64,000 nt of DNA from CAWGMT01 sp963823675. GTDB taxonomy: Bacteria > Planctomycetota > Planctomycetia > Isosphaerales > Isosphaeraceae. Of this stretch, positions 36,054 through 45,507 are shown piece by piece. How positions within the stretch are numbered: position 1 is the stretch's first letter; each line of letters begins with the position of its first letter. Where the stretch lies: positions 434,001 to 498,000 of the forward strand of contig CAWGMT010000016.1 in NCBI GenBank assembly GCA_963823675.1, in the 5' to 3' direction. Both the position numbers and the translations under genes were made by a program. Below the pieces are notes generated by a model that saw nothing but the letters and a program-made list of their open reading frames with translations, did not search any database and was not told the origin of the DNA.

Positions 36054-38141
36054 ATGCCGGATGCACCGGTCGGTCCTTCATCCTTCCAAAAAGTGAACCG
36101 GCGGACGATTCTGAAGGGCTCGGCTGCTCTCGCCGCCGCTGGTGTCGGTGTCGGCGCCACGGGATTGGGCGCGGGAAATTTCTGGCTGGGCCGTGGCAGC
36201 CGCGTGTCGGGCAGCCTGGGAAAAAAGGTGATCGTGATCGGCGTGGACGGGATGGACCCCCGACTCTCGGAAAGCATGATGAAGGCCGGCTTGCTCCCCA
36301 ACCTCGAAAAGCTTCGCGCCGGCGGTGGTTTCAGCCGCCTGGGCACCAGCACGCCGCCACAGAGTCCGGTCGCCTGGGCTAACTTCATCAATGGCGCCGG
36401 GCCAGGCTCGCACGGGATTTTTGACTTCATTCACCGCCATCCGCAAGAACAGTGCACCCCGTTCTATTCGGCTGCCGAAACGGTGCCCGGAGAGGGGTTC
36501 TGGCAAATCGGAGACCACAAGCTCCAGCTCGACTTCTGGCCCTTTAACCACAAGCCGCCGGCGACCGTGCTCAGGCGCCAGGGCACGCCGTTCTGGGACT
36601 ATCTCGACGCCGCGGGAATTCCCTCGACATTCTACGACCTGCCGTCCAACTACCCGGCCAGCACGTCGCACCATGGCCACCACCGCTGCATCTGCGGCAT
36701 GGGCACGCCCGACATGCTCGGGACTTACGGCACCTACCAGTACTTTGCCGAGGACGGCCCGTCCGAGCCGATCGACGAATCCGGCGGGCGACGGTCGAAG
36801 CTCACGTTCGAGGATGAGACGGCCAGGGCCCGCATTGTCGGCCCGGGTGACAGTCTCCTCGTGAAGGAGACACCGATCACGATCGAGTTCCTGGTCCATC
36901 GCGACCGCGGAGCAAACGCCGCCGTCGTCGAAATCCAGGGCCGGCGAATCATCCTCAAGCCCGGTCAGTGGAGCCGCTGGACGAGGCTTGCGTTTCAGCT
37001 CTCGACCCCTCCGTTCTTGCCAGCCCAGATTGTTCCTGGAAGTAAGGTCCACGGAATCTGCCGGTTCTTGCTCCAGGAGGTTGCGCCCGTTTTCCGGCTC
37101 TACGTCACACCCATCAACATGGACCCCGCGGACCCCGCGCAGAAGATCTCGGAGCCCAAATCGTTCATCCAGGACGTTGCCGGGCGGCTGGGCCCGTTCT
37201 ACACGACGGGCTTTCAGGAAGACCACAAAGCCCGGTCAAACGGGATCTTCTCCGACGACGAATTCGCCAGGCAGGCTGGCATCGTCCTCGACGAGCGGCT
37301 TGCGCTTTTCGACTACGCCATCAACAACTACGACGACGGCCTGCTCTTCTTTTACTTTTCCAGCAGCGATTTGCAGTCGCACATCTTCTGGTGGGACTCG
37401 GACGAGAAGCACCCGATCCGATCCGCGCCCGAGGCGAAAGCGCGGTTCGACCTCGTCCGACGGCTTTACCAGAAGCTGGATGCGGTGATCGGCGACCTCA
37501 TGGATCGCTACGGCGGCAAGGCGACGATCATCGTGATGAGCGACCATGGCTTCGCCAATTTCGGCAGGCAGTTCAACGTCAATTCCTGGCTGCGCGACCT
37601 GGGTTACCTGGGCCCCCGCGAGTGCTCGTCGATCATGCACGACGTTGACTGGTCGAGCACGACTGCATACGGCCTGGGAATCAATGGTCTCTATTTGAAT
37701 ATGAAAGGGCGCGAACGGGATGGGATCGTCGAGCCCGGCGACCAGCGGGAAGCTCTGCTGACGGAGCTGAAGGAGCGCCTGGAGGCCGTTACCGACTTCA
37801 GCGGCGAGCGGGTGATTCGCGGGGTGTACCGCTCCGACCAGATCTACTCGGGAAACGCGACGGCACTTGCGCCCGACCTGATCATCGGCTACGCCCGCGG
37901 CTACCGCGCCTCCTGGGCAACGTGCCTCGGCGACCTGACCGAGGATGTCCTGCTGGATAATGACTCGGCCTGGAGCGCCGACCATTGCGCCGATGCGCTC
38001 GAGGTGCCCGGCGTGCTGTTTTGCAACCGGTCCGTCGGAGCTAATTCGCCATCGCTCGTCGATATCGCCCCCTCGATCCTGGCCGAATTTGGCTTGCCCA
38101 CGCCGGCGCAGATGGTGGGAAAAAACGTGCTTTCCGCTTGA
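36054..38141 (+). CDS. Tat-exported type I phosphodiesterase family protein
   Basis: A 695-residue paralogue of the preceding protein. The start is ATG 36054 behind GAGGTGG. A twin-arginine signal (NRRTILKGSAALAAAG) replaces the Sec signal, so the folded, metal-loaded protein is exported. Core motifs are VIVIGVDGMD, PPQSPVAWANFINGAGPGSH, FSSSDLQSHIFWW and MSDHGFAN. The nucleophile position has A-N where the paralogue has S-T (VAWANF against VAWSTF), so the reaction may differ. The gap to the previous gene is 41 bp and the next gene overlaps its stop. Confidence 0.83.
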   Translation: MPDAPVGPSSFQKVNRRTILKGSAALAAAGVGVGATGLGAGNFWLGRGSRVSGSLGKKVIVIGVDGMDPRLSESMMKAGLLPNLEKLRAGGGFSRLGTSTPPQSPVAWANFINGAGPGSHGIFDFIHRHPQEQCTPFYSAAETVPGEGFWQIGDHKLQLDFWPFNHKPPATVLRRQGTPFWDYLDAAGIPSTFYDLPSNYPASTSHHGHHRCICGMGTPDMLGTYGTYQYFAEDGPSEPIDESGGRRSKLTFEDETARARIVGPGDSLLVKETPITIEFLVHRDRGANAAVVEIQGRRIILKPGQWSRWTRLAFQLSTPPFLPAQIVPGSKVHGICRFLLQEVAPVFRLYVTPINMDPADPAQKISEPKSFIQDVAGRLGPFYTTGFQEDHKARSNGIFSDDEFARQAGIVLDERLALFDYAINNYDDGLLFFYFSSSDLQSHIFWWDSDEKHPIRSAPEAKARFDLVRRLYQKLDAVIGDLMDRYGGKATIIVMSDHGFANFGRQFNVNSWLRDLGYLGPRECSSIMHDVDWSSTTAYGLGINGLYLNMKGRERDGIVEPGDQREALLTELKERLEAVTDFSGERVIRGVYRSDQIYSGNATALAPDLIIGYARGYRASWATCLGDLTEDVLLDNDSAWSADHCADALEVPGVLFCNRSVGANSPSLVDIAPSILAEFGLPTPAQMVGKNVLSA

Positions 38142-38359
38142 AAACCTGGTTCGTGCAGCAGGAGCAAACAGACGTGGTCAAGGTCAAGATCGATTCGGGC
38201 CTCTTCGACAGGGCCAAGCGCGCGGCCGAAGCGGCCGGATACAGCGATGTCGAGGAATTCATCGCCAACTGCATCGAAAAAGAGATCCAGCGGCTCAAGA
38301 TTGAGGAGCAGGAAGGCCAGGTCTCGGACCAGCTTCGCGGCCTGGGATATATCGAATGA
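38138..38359 (+). CDS. small regulator-like protein
   Basis: A 73-residue protein whose TTG start overlaps the preceding stop (TTGA). The pattern VKVKIDSGLFDRAKRAAEAA, then GYSDVEEFIANCIEKEI, is that of a ribbon-helix-helix DNA-binding protein. It ends LRGLGYIE, resembling the LRSLGYL stretch of the ASST-like protein and the C-terminal tags of many sulfatases. In this operon context it could be a subunit or adaptor rather than a repressor. Confidence 0.6.
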   Translation: MKTWFVQQEQTDVVKVKIDSGLFDRAKRAAEAAGYSDVEEFIANCIEKEIQRLKIEEQEGQVSDQLRGLGYIE

Positions 38360-38387
38360 CCGACCTCCTTGCGCAGGCGCCTTCCGG

Positions 38388-39200
38388 TTGAGCACCGTCG
38401 CAAATGCTCTCGGGCGGTGGCTGCTGGCCCCCGTTGCTTCCCTGCCCGGCTGGCTTTCCGCCACGCTCGCCAGCGCGGTGACGGGCGTGCTGTTGCTCGC
38501 CGTATTCAAGTACACGTCAAACCAGCGCGCGATCAAACGCGCTCGGGACGACATCAATGCTCACCTGCTGGCTCTGAAGCTCTTCAAAGACAGCGCGTTT
38601 GTTTGCCTCAAAGCGCAGGGGCGGATCCTTGTGGGCGCTGGCCGGCTCTTTGTCCTGGCGATCGTGCCGATCCTGGTCATGGCGCTGCCGGTAACCCTGC
38701 TCCTGGCGCAGCTTGCCCTCTGGTACCAGGCCCGGCCGCTTCGAGTCGGCGAGGATGCCGTCGTCGTTCTCGGTCTCAACGGCACGTCCGGATCGTCCTT
38801 GCCCGCCGCAAGCCTCGAGCCCACGGATTCGGTCGAGGTCACCGCAGGACCGGTTCGCGTTCAGAGCAAGCGCGAGGTCTGCTGGAACGTCAGGCCGCGC
38901 CGGCCCGGCGGCCATCGATTGGAGTTCAAGATCGGCGGCCAGTCCTATACCAAGGAAATCGCGGCCGGCAACGGCTTCATGAGGGTTAGCCGGTTGCGGC
39001 CAGGTTGGGACTGCATGGCGATCCTTCTCAATCCCTGGGAGCCGCCATTCCGACCCGGCGATCCAGTCCGATCGATCGAGATCGACTATCCCGAGCGTTC
39101 ATCATGGATTTGCGGCACCGATACGTGGGTGATCTACTGGTTTGCCGTCTCGATGGTCGCCGCTCTGTGTTTCCGCCGCGCCCTGAACGTGGCTGTCTGA
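38388..39200 (+). CDS. membrane protein of unknown function
   Basis: About 270 residues from TTG 38388, which is the most likely start because the frame before it overlaps the preceding gene. Transmembrane segments lie at about residues 22-42 and 85-115, with a basic, helical stretch between them (SNQRAIKRARDDINAHLLAL), and another near the C-terminus (VIYWFAVSMVAALCF). The arrangement is loosely like the EMC3/DUF106 branch of the YidC superfamily, but the rest of the protein is a beta-rich extracytoplasmic domain and the similarity is weak. Same operon. Confidence 0.6.
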   Translation: MSTVANALGRWLLAPVASLPGWLSATLASAVTGVLLLAVFKYTSNQRAIKRARDDINAHLLALKLFKDSAFVCLKAQGRILVGAGRLFVLAIVPILVMALPVTLLLAQLALWYQARPLRVGEDAVVVLGLNGTSGSSLPAASLEPTDSVEVTAGPVRVQSKREVCWNVRPRRPGGHRLEFKIGGQSYTKEIAAGNGFMRVSRLRPGWDCMAILLNPWEPPFRPGDPVRSIEIDYPERSSWICGTDTWVIYWFAVSMVAALCFRRALNVAV

Positions 39201-39220
39201 TTGGAGAGGACCGGTCGGGC

Positions 39221-39808
39221 ATGAGCAAACACATCATCATCGTCTCCGGACTTCCCCGTTCCGGCACATCGCTCATGATGCAGATGCTGGACCAAGGCGG
39301 TGTGGAGATCGTCACGGACAACATCCGCCGCGCCGACACGGACAACCCCCGGGGTTACTACGAGTTCGAGCAGGTCAAGAAAATCAAGAACGACATATCG
39401 TGGTTGCCCGCCATGCGGGGAAAAGCCTTCAAGATGGTCTCTCAGCTCTTGTATGAGCTGCCGCCGACTGAAGAATACCGCGTCATCTTCATGGAACGGG
39501 ATCTCTACGAGATGCTCGTCTCCCAGGAGAAGATGCTCGCGCGGCTGAATAAACCGGCAGCTCCCCGCGCCGCGATCGAGCGGTCATTCATCGAGCACCT
39601 CCGCAAACTGCGCGACTGGCTTAGAGCGCAGCCGAACATCGAAGTCCTTTACGTCTGTTACAACAAGCTTCTCGAAGGACCAGAAGAACAGGCGAAGCGC
39701 GTGAGTGCGTTCCTCGAAGGCCAGCCGGACACCGTGAAAATGGCCGAAACGGTCGATTCATCGCTCTACCGAAATCGGAAAACGCCGGTTGACCGGTCGA
39801 GTAAATGA
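39221..39808 (+). CDS. sulfotransferase family protein
   Basis: A 195-residue protein from ATG 39221 behind GGAGAGG. It starts with the PAPS-binding loop VSGLPRSGTSLMMQML and has the typical helix and strand RVIFMERDLYEMLVSQEKML and LYVCYNKLLEGPEEQAKRV, the 3'-phosphate-binding region of sulfotransferases. It is shorter than average but complete in the core. Cytosolic PAPS-dependent sulfation here, together with the exported ASST-like and phosphodiesterase proteins upstream, suggests a linked sulfation pathway. Last gene of the operon. Confidence 0.8.
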   Translation: MSKHIIIVSGLPRSGTSLMMQMLDQGGVEIVTDNIRRADTDNPRGYYEFEQVKKIKNDISWLPAMRGKAFKMVSQLLYELPPTEEYRVIFMERDLYEMLVSQEKMLARLNKPAAPRAAIERSFIEHLRKLRDWLRAQPNIEVLYVCYNKLLEGPEEQAKRVSAFLEGQPDTVKMAETVDSSLYRNRKTPVDRSSK

Positions 39809-39861
39809 GCACGTCAAGCCACCAATGCCAGAAGGAGTGGATACCTTTCTGCCGGTGACGA

Positions 39862-40737
39862 TCACGAAGCAACCGAATCAGGAGGGTGAATGCTCTCCCT
39901 GACTGCCCGCTCGGACGTCCGCCAGAATTCCGCCTCGCATTCCAGGCCGTGTGTCGTGGCAAAGTTGGCCAGCCGGCGGTATCGCTCGGCTGGATCGACC
40001 CGCAAAGCCCACCAGATCTTCATCTCATCCTCGGGGCAGAACCAGATCGGCTGCCCGTCTGCCTCATCCTGGTGATTGGCCCCGTTCATACCGCATTGGA
40101 AGCGCGTGCAGTGCCGGATCCCGAACATGTGCCCCGTCTCGTGCACGGCAACCTTGATCGTCCGGCGAAGGAAATGCCTGGGCCCCACTTCCCGGTCGCC
40201 CATGCGATGGAGCGACCAGACTCCAACGCCCCGGCTTAGCGACGCCTGTCCAAAGACGAAGTTCCACCCCTTCCCCGGCCAAAGATCGGCGGTGGTTAGC
40301 GCCAGGACGACCACGGCATCCGCGGGCTTCTTCCGGTTGAGCAGACGCAGGACGAACTTCGTCAGGACTTGCTCCCCACCTGAGTGTGGATGCAGTCGCC
40401 GTGCTTGGGGGGGGATCCATGCCATGTCCATCCGGTCCAGCATCCTGACCGGCACGCCGTAGAAGGCATTGAGCAACTCCGCCGTTGCCTCGATTGCGGA
40501 GGCCTGTGCTGCGTCGAAGTCGCCAAGCGGCTGAAGATACATCGTCGTCCGTACCTTCGTCGGCAGGATGGGATCGCTTTGGCGATACTCCTCGAACGAC
40601 TGCCCGGGCTCCTCGTGCTCGTCCAGCCAATCCCCCTTCTGTATTGCCTTTAGCGGCTGATGCAATGGCGTGATCGCCCGGCCCGCGGATTGGATGGCCC
40701 GCAATTTGTTCGATTCCTCTACCGGCCCCCGGACCAT
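39862..40737 (-). CDS. archaemetzincin-type zinc metalloprotease
   Basis: A 291-residue metalloprotease. The active site HETGHMFGIRHC (H199-C210) fits the archaemetzincin pattern HExxHxxGxxHC, and E200 is the general base. The second, structural zinc site normally has four Cys; here C210, C215 (RFQCGMNG) and C234 (WFCPED) are present, while the fourth (CxxC) is D237. The N-terminal 65 residues have no signal peptide with this start. Archaemetzincins are aminopeptidase-like; bacterial roles are unknown. The gene is convergent with the sulfotransferase operon. Confidence 0.85.
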   Translation of the reverse strand: MVRGPVEESNKLRAIQSAGRAITPLHQPLKAIQKGDWLDEHEEPGQSFEEYRQSDPILPTKVRTTMYLQPLGDFDAAQASAIEATAELLNAFYGVPVRMLDRMDMAWIPPQARRLHPHSGGEQVLTKFVLRLLNRKKPADAVVVLALTTADLWPGKGWNFVFGQASLSRGVGVWSLHRMGDREVGPRHFLRRTIKVAVHETGHMFGIRHCTRFQCGMNGANHQDEADGQPIWFCPEDEMKIWWALRVDPAERYRRLANFATTHGLECEAEFWRTSERAVRESIHPPDSVAS

Positions 40738-40877
40738 AGCTCGAACCCCCGGTCGCGCCCGATTACCCAGTATTCCCCATCGTGGTGCCGACCGCTTTCC
40801 TGCCGGCCTGGTTTGCCCGTTCTAGTGGAACGCTCAGCCCTGGAGTCTTCCTCTAGGGGCCAACCATGGTCCTGTGA

Positions 40878-41027
40878 TCAAAAGCGCTCCCGCGCTGCGC
40901 CCATCGCATAAATGTATGCGGCCCCCCACGAGCCTGGCGCCTCAAAACTGGCCGCGAAACCGAAGGCGCAAAAGAGAATCACAGGCACCGCCAGAGCAGA
41001 CAGGCCAACGCGCGTCAGCGATTTCAT
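40878..41027 (-). CDS. small secreted protein
   Basis: A 49-residue ORF, MKSLTRVGLSALAVPVILFC on, with a classical signal peptide and GAGGGGGG upstream. Only about 25 residues would remain after cleavage. It lies 140 bp upstream of the archaemetzincin gene on the same strand and might have been its export leader in an ancestor; the frames do not join without a stop. Confidence 0.45.
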   Translation of the reverse strand: MKSLTRVGLSALAVPVILFCAFGFAASFEAPGSWGAAYIYAMGAARERF

Positions 41028-41463
41028 CCTACACCCCCCTCGAACAGGCGGAACGCTCTCGCTTTTATATGGCAACTGGACCGGATCACTCAGCCCGAAG
41101 GCCGGTCGAACTTGCCGAATGAGCTCCTACCAGCTACTCATGCTCAAATCGCTGACGGATGTGTCATGGTTGCCGGCAGATTGGCCGCAACGGTATCTGG
41201 CAATTAGCTTTGCGCACACAAACCATTTCATACGCCCCCCATACGATGGCAGATCCGATTGCCACCCAGATCGGTGGCTGGAGTTCCGCAGCAGGCGCCG
41301 GCATTTGCTGACGTCGATCAGAATCGACTGTATGATCCATGAACGCTACCGCCCACACTGACGAACATCCCGTCGTGAGTAACCGTTTCGATCAACAAAA
41401 TGGGGCAATCGACCGACCCACTCTCAAAACATCGGGTAATGCCCGGCTGAATCGAGGTTGAGG
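41028..41463. other. intergenic region
   Basis: About 435 bp between divergent genes; no ORF supported. GAGGTTGAGG before 41464 is the ribosome site of the hydrolase gene. Confidence 0.4.
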
Positions 41464-44163
41464 ATGAAATCGACATCTACGGTGTTCCGCTTGCCGCTCC
41501 CCTGCCCTTTCACCATTCTGGCCGTCCTGGCCCTCACGCAGCCTGTGTGCGCTGCGTGGATCTGGGTCGAGGGCGAGAAGCCGGTAAAGTCCACGATGCA
41601 CCGGCATCCGTACTGGTACGACCAGGTCAAGCGTGACCAGCTCTCCGGCGGCGACCTGATCAGCAACTTTGCCGCTCAGCCTGGGGAGGCCTCGTACCGG
41701 TTCACCGCCCCAACAGCCGGCGAGTATGAGCTGTGGGTGCGTGCCAACCCCGTCCAGGCGAAGCTCTCGTACCGGTTCAACGACGACGGGTCATGGACGC
41801 TGATCGACGTCGACCGAGGGCTTGACTCGACCAATATCGCCGCCGACGGCAAGCCGGACCTCCGTTTCCTCGCCTGGGCCAGAGCCGGCAAGGTGTCGTT
41901 GAAAAAGGGACCGAACGGAATTCGCTTCCGGATGGACAGCTCGAACAATAACCATGGTTACCTCGACTGCTTCGTCCTCACCAACGAGCCGTTCACGCCG
42001 AGGGGTGCCGTCAAGCCCGACCAGCTCGCTGCGGCCGCCCGCCGCCTCGCTGCGGCGAACAAGGGTTGGTTTGCCTTCGACCCCAAGGCGGACACGTTCT
42101 CTGACTCAAGCGGCATCAATCTGCGGGCCCTGAACGAAAAGACGGCTGGCGACGGCGGCTTTATCGCAGTCAAAGGCTCGCAGTTCGTCCACTCCCAAAC
42201 GGGCGAACCGGTCCGGTTCTGGGCCGTCAACGGGCCGTCGAGCAAGGGACGCGACGACCTGCGCACCGAGGCACGGATGCTGGCCAAGCACGGCGTGAAT
42301 CTCGTCCGCGTCCACCACGGCTACTTCGACGACAAGGGCAACGTCGATCTGGCCGCGGTGCGGCATGCCCTCGACGTCGTCGAGGCGATGAAGGCCGAGG
42401 GCATCTACAGCCACTTCTCGATCTACTTCCCGCTCTGGCTGAAGCCGAAGTCCGACACGCCCTGGCTGAAGGGCTACGACGGCCAGAAGATCCCCTTCGC
42501 CGCGCTCTTTTTCAACAAGGACTTCCAGCAGCACTATCGGGAGTGGTGGAAGGCCCTGCTTCTGACGCCCAACCCCTCGACCGGCACGCGGCTGATCGAC
42601 GACCCGTCCGTTGCGGGCCTGGAGATCATCAACGAAGATTCGTATTTCTTCTGGACGTTTAACCCTGACGCAATCCCCGACCCAGAGTTGCACCTCCTCG
42701 AAGCCCAGTTCGGCGACTGGCTGACGCGGAAATATGGCTCGATCGACCGGGCACTCCGGGCGTGGGGTGGGCAGAAGGTCAACCGCGACCGGCCAGGCGA
42801 GGGATGCATGGGGTTCCGGCCCCTCTGGAACATGTTCAACGAGAGGACCGTGCGCGACAAGGACGCGGCCCGATTCCTGGTCGAGAGCCAGCGCGGGTTT
42901 TACCGCGACACGTACCGGTTCCTGCGTGGGCTGGGCTTCAAGGGCGTGATCACCGCGTCAAACTGGATCACTGCCAGCCCGCAGGTCCTCGGGCCGCTGG
43001 AAAAATATACCTACACCGTCGGCGATTTCATCGACCGCCACGGCTACTTCGGCTGCCACAGCCAGGGCGAGGCGTCGGAGTGGTCGGTCCGCGACGGCCA
43101 CACCTACGCCGACCGCAGCGCCCTGCGGTTCGACCCCGAGGAGCCTGGCAAACCGAGGGTCTTCGTCCATCCGGCGATGGACCCTAGCTACGACGGCAAG
43201 CCGTCGATGATCTCGGAGACCACCTGGAACCGGCCAAACCGCTACCGCTCGGAGGCCCTACTCTTCTACGCTGTCTACGGCGCTTTGCAGGATAGCGATG
43301 CGATCGTCCACTTCGCGCTCGATACGGCAGCCTGGTCGGTAAAGCCGGGCTTCTTCATGCAGCCCTGGACGCTGATGTCACCCGCCATGATGGGCCAGTT
43401 CCCCGCCGCTGCCCTGATCTACCGCAAAGGGCTGGTCGCAACTGGCGATTTGCTGGTCGACCTGAACTTGAAGATCGGTGACCTCCTCGACCTGCAGGGC
43501 ACGCCGATGCCCCAGGATGCGGCCCTCGACGAGCTCCGGCTCAGGGACGTGCCCAAGGGAACGACGCTCAGGCCGGGCAATGTGATCGACCCCCTCGTCC
43601 ACCTCGCCGGCCGTACTAACGTCAACTTTACCGATCGAGGCGGTCCGGCGAAGTTGAAGGACCTCAGGCCGTTTATCGACCACAAGCGCCGGATCGTCGC
43701 CAGCAGTACGGGCCAGCTCAGGCTCGACTACGGCAAGGGGGTGCTCACCATCGACGCGCCCGCCGCCCAGGGAATCAGCGGTGCCCTGCGCGAGGCTGGG
43801 ATGGCCGAGCTCAAGGACCTGACCATCTCGTCGAAATTGGAGCTCGGGCACATCGTCGCCGTGAGCCTGGACGGCAAGCCGCTGGCGACATCGCGGCGCA
43901 TTTTGCTCCAGGCGATGTCGGAGGAAAAGCCCACCGACTTCGGTACCGAGCCTGCGCCGGGCGGCCATAAGAAGATCACCAGTATCGGCCACGACCCCTG
44001 GCTGGTGAAGGAACTCGATGGTGTGGTCAAGTTCAAGCGGTCCGACGCCTCGAGGCTCAAGGTGACCGCGCTCGACTTCAACGGCGACCCGGGCAAGTCG
44101 ATCGGTACGGCCAGCGAAATTCACCTCGCCCCGAGCACGATCTACTACCTCATCAGCCCCTGA
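41464..44163 (+). CDS. secreted GH-A clan glycoside hydrolase-like protein
   Basis: An 899-residue exported protein; the signal peptide ends near VCAAW. Residues 30-160 form a carbohydrate-binding-like beta domain (YRFTAPTAGEYELWVRANP). A TIM barrel follows at about 225-620: HGVNLVRVHHGYFDDKG, then LEIINEDSYFFW with E391 at the acid/base position (Asn-Glu) and SMISETTWNRP with E585 at the nucleophile position, which together fit a retaining clan GH-A enzyme (GH5 type). The C-terminal 280 residues are beta-sandwich-like. It probably hydrolyses a beta-linked polysaccharide at the surface; family and substrate are open. No transporter or regulator is adjacent. Confidence 0.75.
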   Translation: MKSTSTVFRLPLPCPFTILAVLALTQPVCAAWIWVEGEKPVKSTMHRHPYWYDQVKRDQLSGGDLISNFAAQPGEASYRFTAPTAGEYELWVRANPVQAKLSYRFNDDGSWTLIDVDRGLDSTNIAADGKPDLRFLAWARAGKVSLKKGPNGIRFRMDSSNNNHGYLDCFVLTNEPFTPRGAVKPDQLAAAARRLAAANKGWFAFDPKADTFSDSSGINLRALNEKTAGDGGFIAVKGSQFVHSQTGEPVRFWAVNGPSSKGRDDLRTEARMLAKHGVNLVRVHHGYFDDKGNVDLAAVRHALDVVEAMKAEGIYSHFSIYFPLWLKPKSDTPWLKGYDGQKIPFAALFFNKDFQQHYREWWKALLLTPNPSTGTRLIDDPSVAGLEIINEDSYFFWTFNPDAIPDPELHLLEAQFGDWLTRKYGSIDRALRAWGGQKVNRDRPGEGCMGFRPLWNMFNERTVRDKDAARFLVESQRGFYRDTYRFLRGLGFKGVITASNWITASPQVLGPLEKYTYTVGDFIDRHGYFGCHSQGEASEWSVRDGHTYADRSALRFDPEEPGKPRVFVHPAMDPSYDGKPSMISETTWNRPNRYRSEALLFYAVYGALQDSDAIVHFALDTAAWSVKPGFFMQPWTLMSPAMMGQFPAAALIYRKGLVATGDLLVDLNLKIGDLLDLQGTPMPQDAALDELRLRDVPKGTTLRPGNVIDPLVHLAGRTNVNFTDRGGPAKLKDLRPFIDHKRRIVASSTGQLRLDYGKGVLTIDAPAAQGISGALREAGMAELKDLTISSKLELGHIVAVSLDGKPLATSRRILLQAMSEEKPTDFGTEPAPGGHKKITSIGHDPWLVKELDGVVKFKRSDASRLKVTALDFNGDPGKSIGTASEIHLAPSTIYYLISP

Positions 44164-44238
44164 GGGCCCTGGAAGCTGGCCGCGGTCCGGTCGAACCTGG
44201 TCGTATTCGGCCCCAAGGATGCTTGATGTGGATCCTAC

Positions 44239-45406
44239 TCAACGTTCGCCAAGTGGGTCGCTGACTCGTCTAACGACTTCGGTGATACGGCTGATCGCTT
44301 CGCAGATTTCCGCGTCGGTGGTCGTCGCGCCCAGGCTGAACCGGACTGATCGAGCGCAGGCGGTCATCGGGGACGCGCATGCTCATCAAGGTCGGCGAGG
44401 GACGCGTGGAGCCGCTGGCACAGGCTGCGCCCAGCGAAGCGGCTATGCCGGCCAGATCAAGCTGAATCAACAGGGCATCGCCATCCAGGCCGGGGAAGCC
44501 GAGGTTGAGGGTCTGCGGCAAGCGGAGGTCGTCGCGAACCGGTCCGTTTCGGATGACGCGGTCGCGGCCCAACGCTGCGATCAGGCCCGCCTCGAGGCGG
44601 TCGCGCAGGTTGGTCCAATGCGCTAACCGAGCCGCGGATTGTGCGTGCCACTTTTGAAGCGCCGCGGCCAGACCTACGACGAGGGCAACGGGAATGGTGC
44701 CCGGTCGGCGTCCTTGTTGCTGCCCGCCTCCGAAGAGTCGCGAGCCCAGTTTGGCACCGCGCCGAACCAGCAGCAAACCGATCCCGACGGGCCCGTGAAA
44801 CTTGTGCGCACTGGCCGCCAATGTGGTCACGCCGAGATTGTGAAAATGGACCGGGATCCGGCCAACGGCCTGTACGGCATCTGTATGGACGGGAACGCTC
44901 CGTGCCGCAGCCAGTGCGGCCAGTTGTGCAACGGGCTGGATGGCGCCGGTTTCGTTGTTGGCCAGCATCAAGGTTGCGAACCGAGTGTCCTCGCGAAACG
45001 CGTCGGTCATCAGGGCTGCGTCGGCGAGCCCGTCCGGATTGATCGGAACGCTGTCGACTGCAAATCCGGCTGCTTCAAGCCGGGCGACCGGCTCGCTGAT
45101 TGCTGGGTGCTCGATCGGACTTGAGACGAGGTGTCCGGGCGACGTCTCAGCACCGGCCAGGCCAAAGATCGCGAGGTTATTGGCTTCGGTTCCACCCGAG
45201 GTGAAGATTACCTCGGCCGGTTCAGCCCCGAGAATCTGTGCGGCGGTTTCCTTCGCCAGTTCCCACGCGCGGCGGGCCGAGCGGCCGAAGGCGTGCCGGC
45301 TCTCCGGGTTGCCGCCGGCGAGAAAGTACGGAGCCATCGCGTCCAGCACAGCAGGGTCTAAAGGCGTCGTCGCATTATGGTCGAGGTAAATCGGCGTTGC
45401 GTGCAT
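44239..45406 (-). CDS. cysteine desulfurase (NifS/IscS-type), frameshifted near C-terminus
   Basis: A class-V aminotransferase: YLDHNATTPLDPAVLDAM at the start, TSGGTEANNLAIFG, and the PLP-binding lysine in LAASAHKFHGPVGIGLL. The catalytic loop is GAACASGSTRPSPTL. The frame is lost after RLRS by one extra base at about 44346-44353; the other frame restores VRFSLGATTTDAEICEAI and stops at 44239, the standard family ending. The enzyme removes sulfur from cysteine for Fe-S clusters or tRNA thiolation. No isc or suf gene is adjacent. Confidence 0.88.
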
Positions 45407-45507
45407 GAGGTGACCGGGTGGAATCGAACCGATTCACGGTCGCTCATGCCCTCGACGTGTCTCCGGAAACACAGACCACGCGTGGGGATTGAAGACCGCT
45501 CTCTGGA

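Noticed and set aside
34900..37985. Long minus-strand frames opposite the phosphodiesterase genes
   Set aside because: Antisense shadows in high-GC coding DNA; composition rich in Val, Gly, Asp and Arg without motifs.
45405..45500. tRNA-like sequence on the minus strand (GGTTCGATTCC)
   Set aside because: The T-loop motif is present, but the flanking bases do not form the T stem or acceptor stem, and no 5' half is found upstream.
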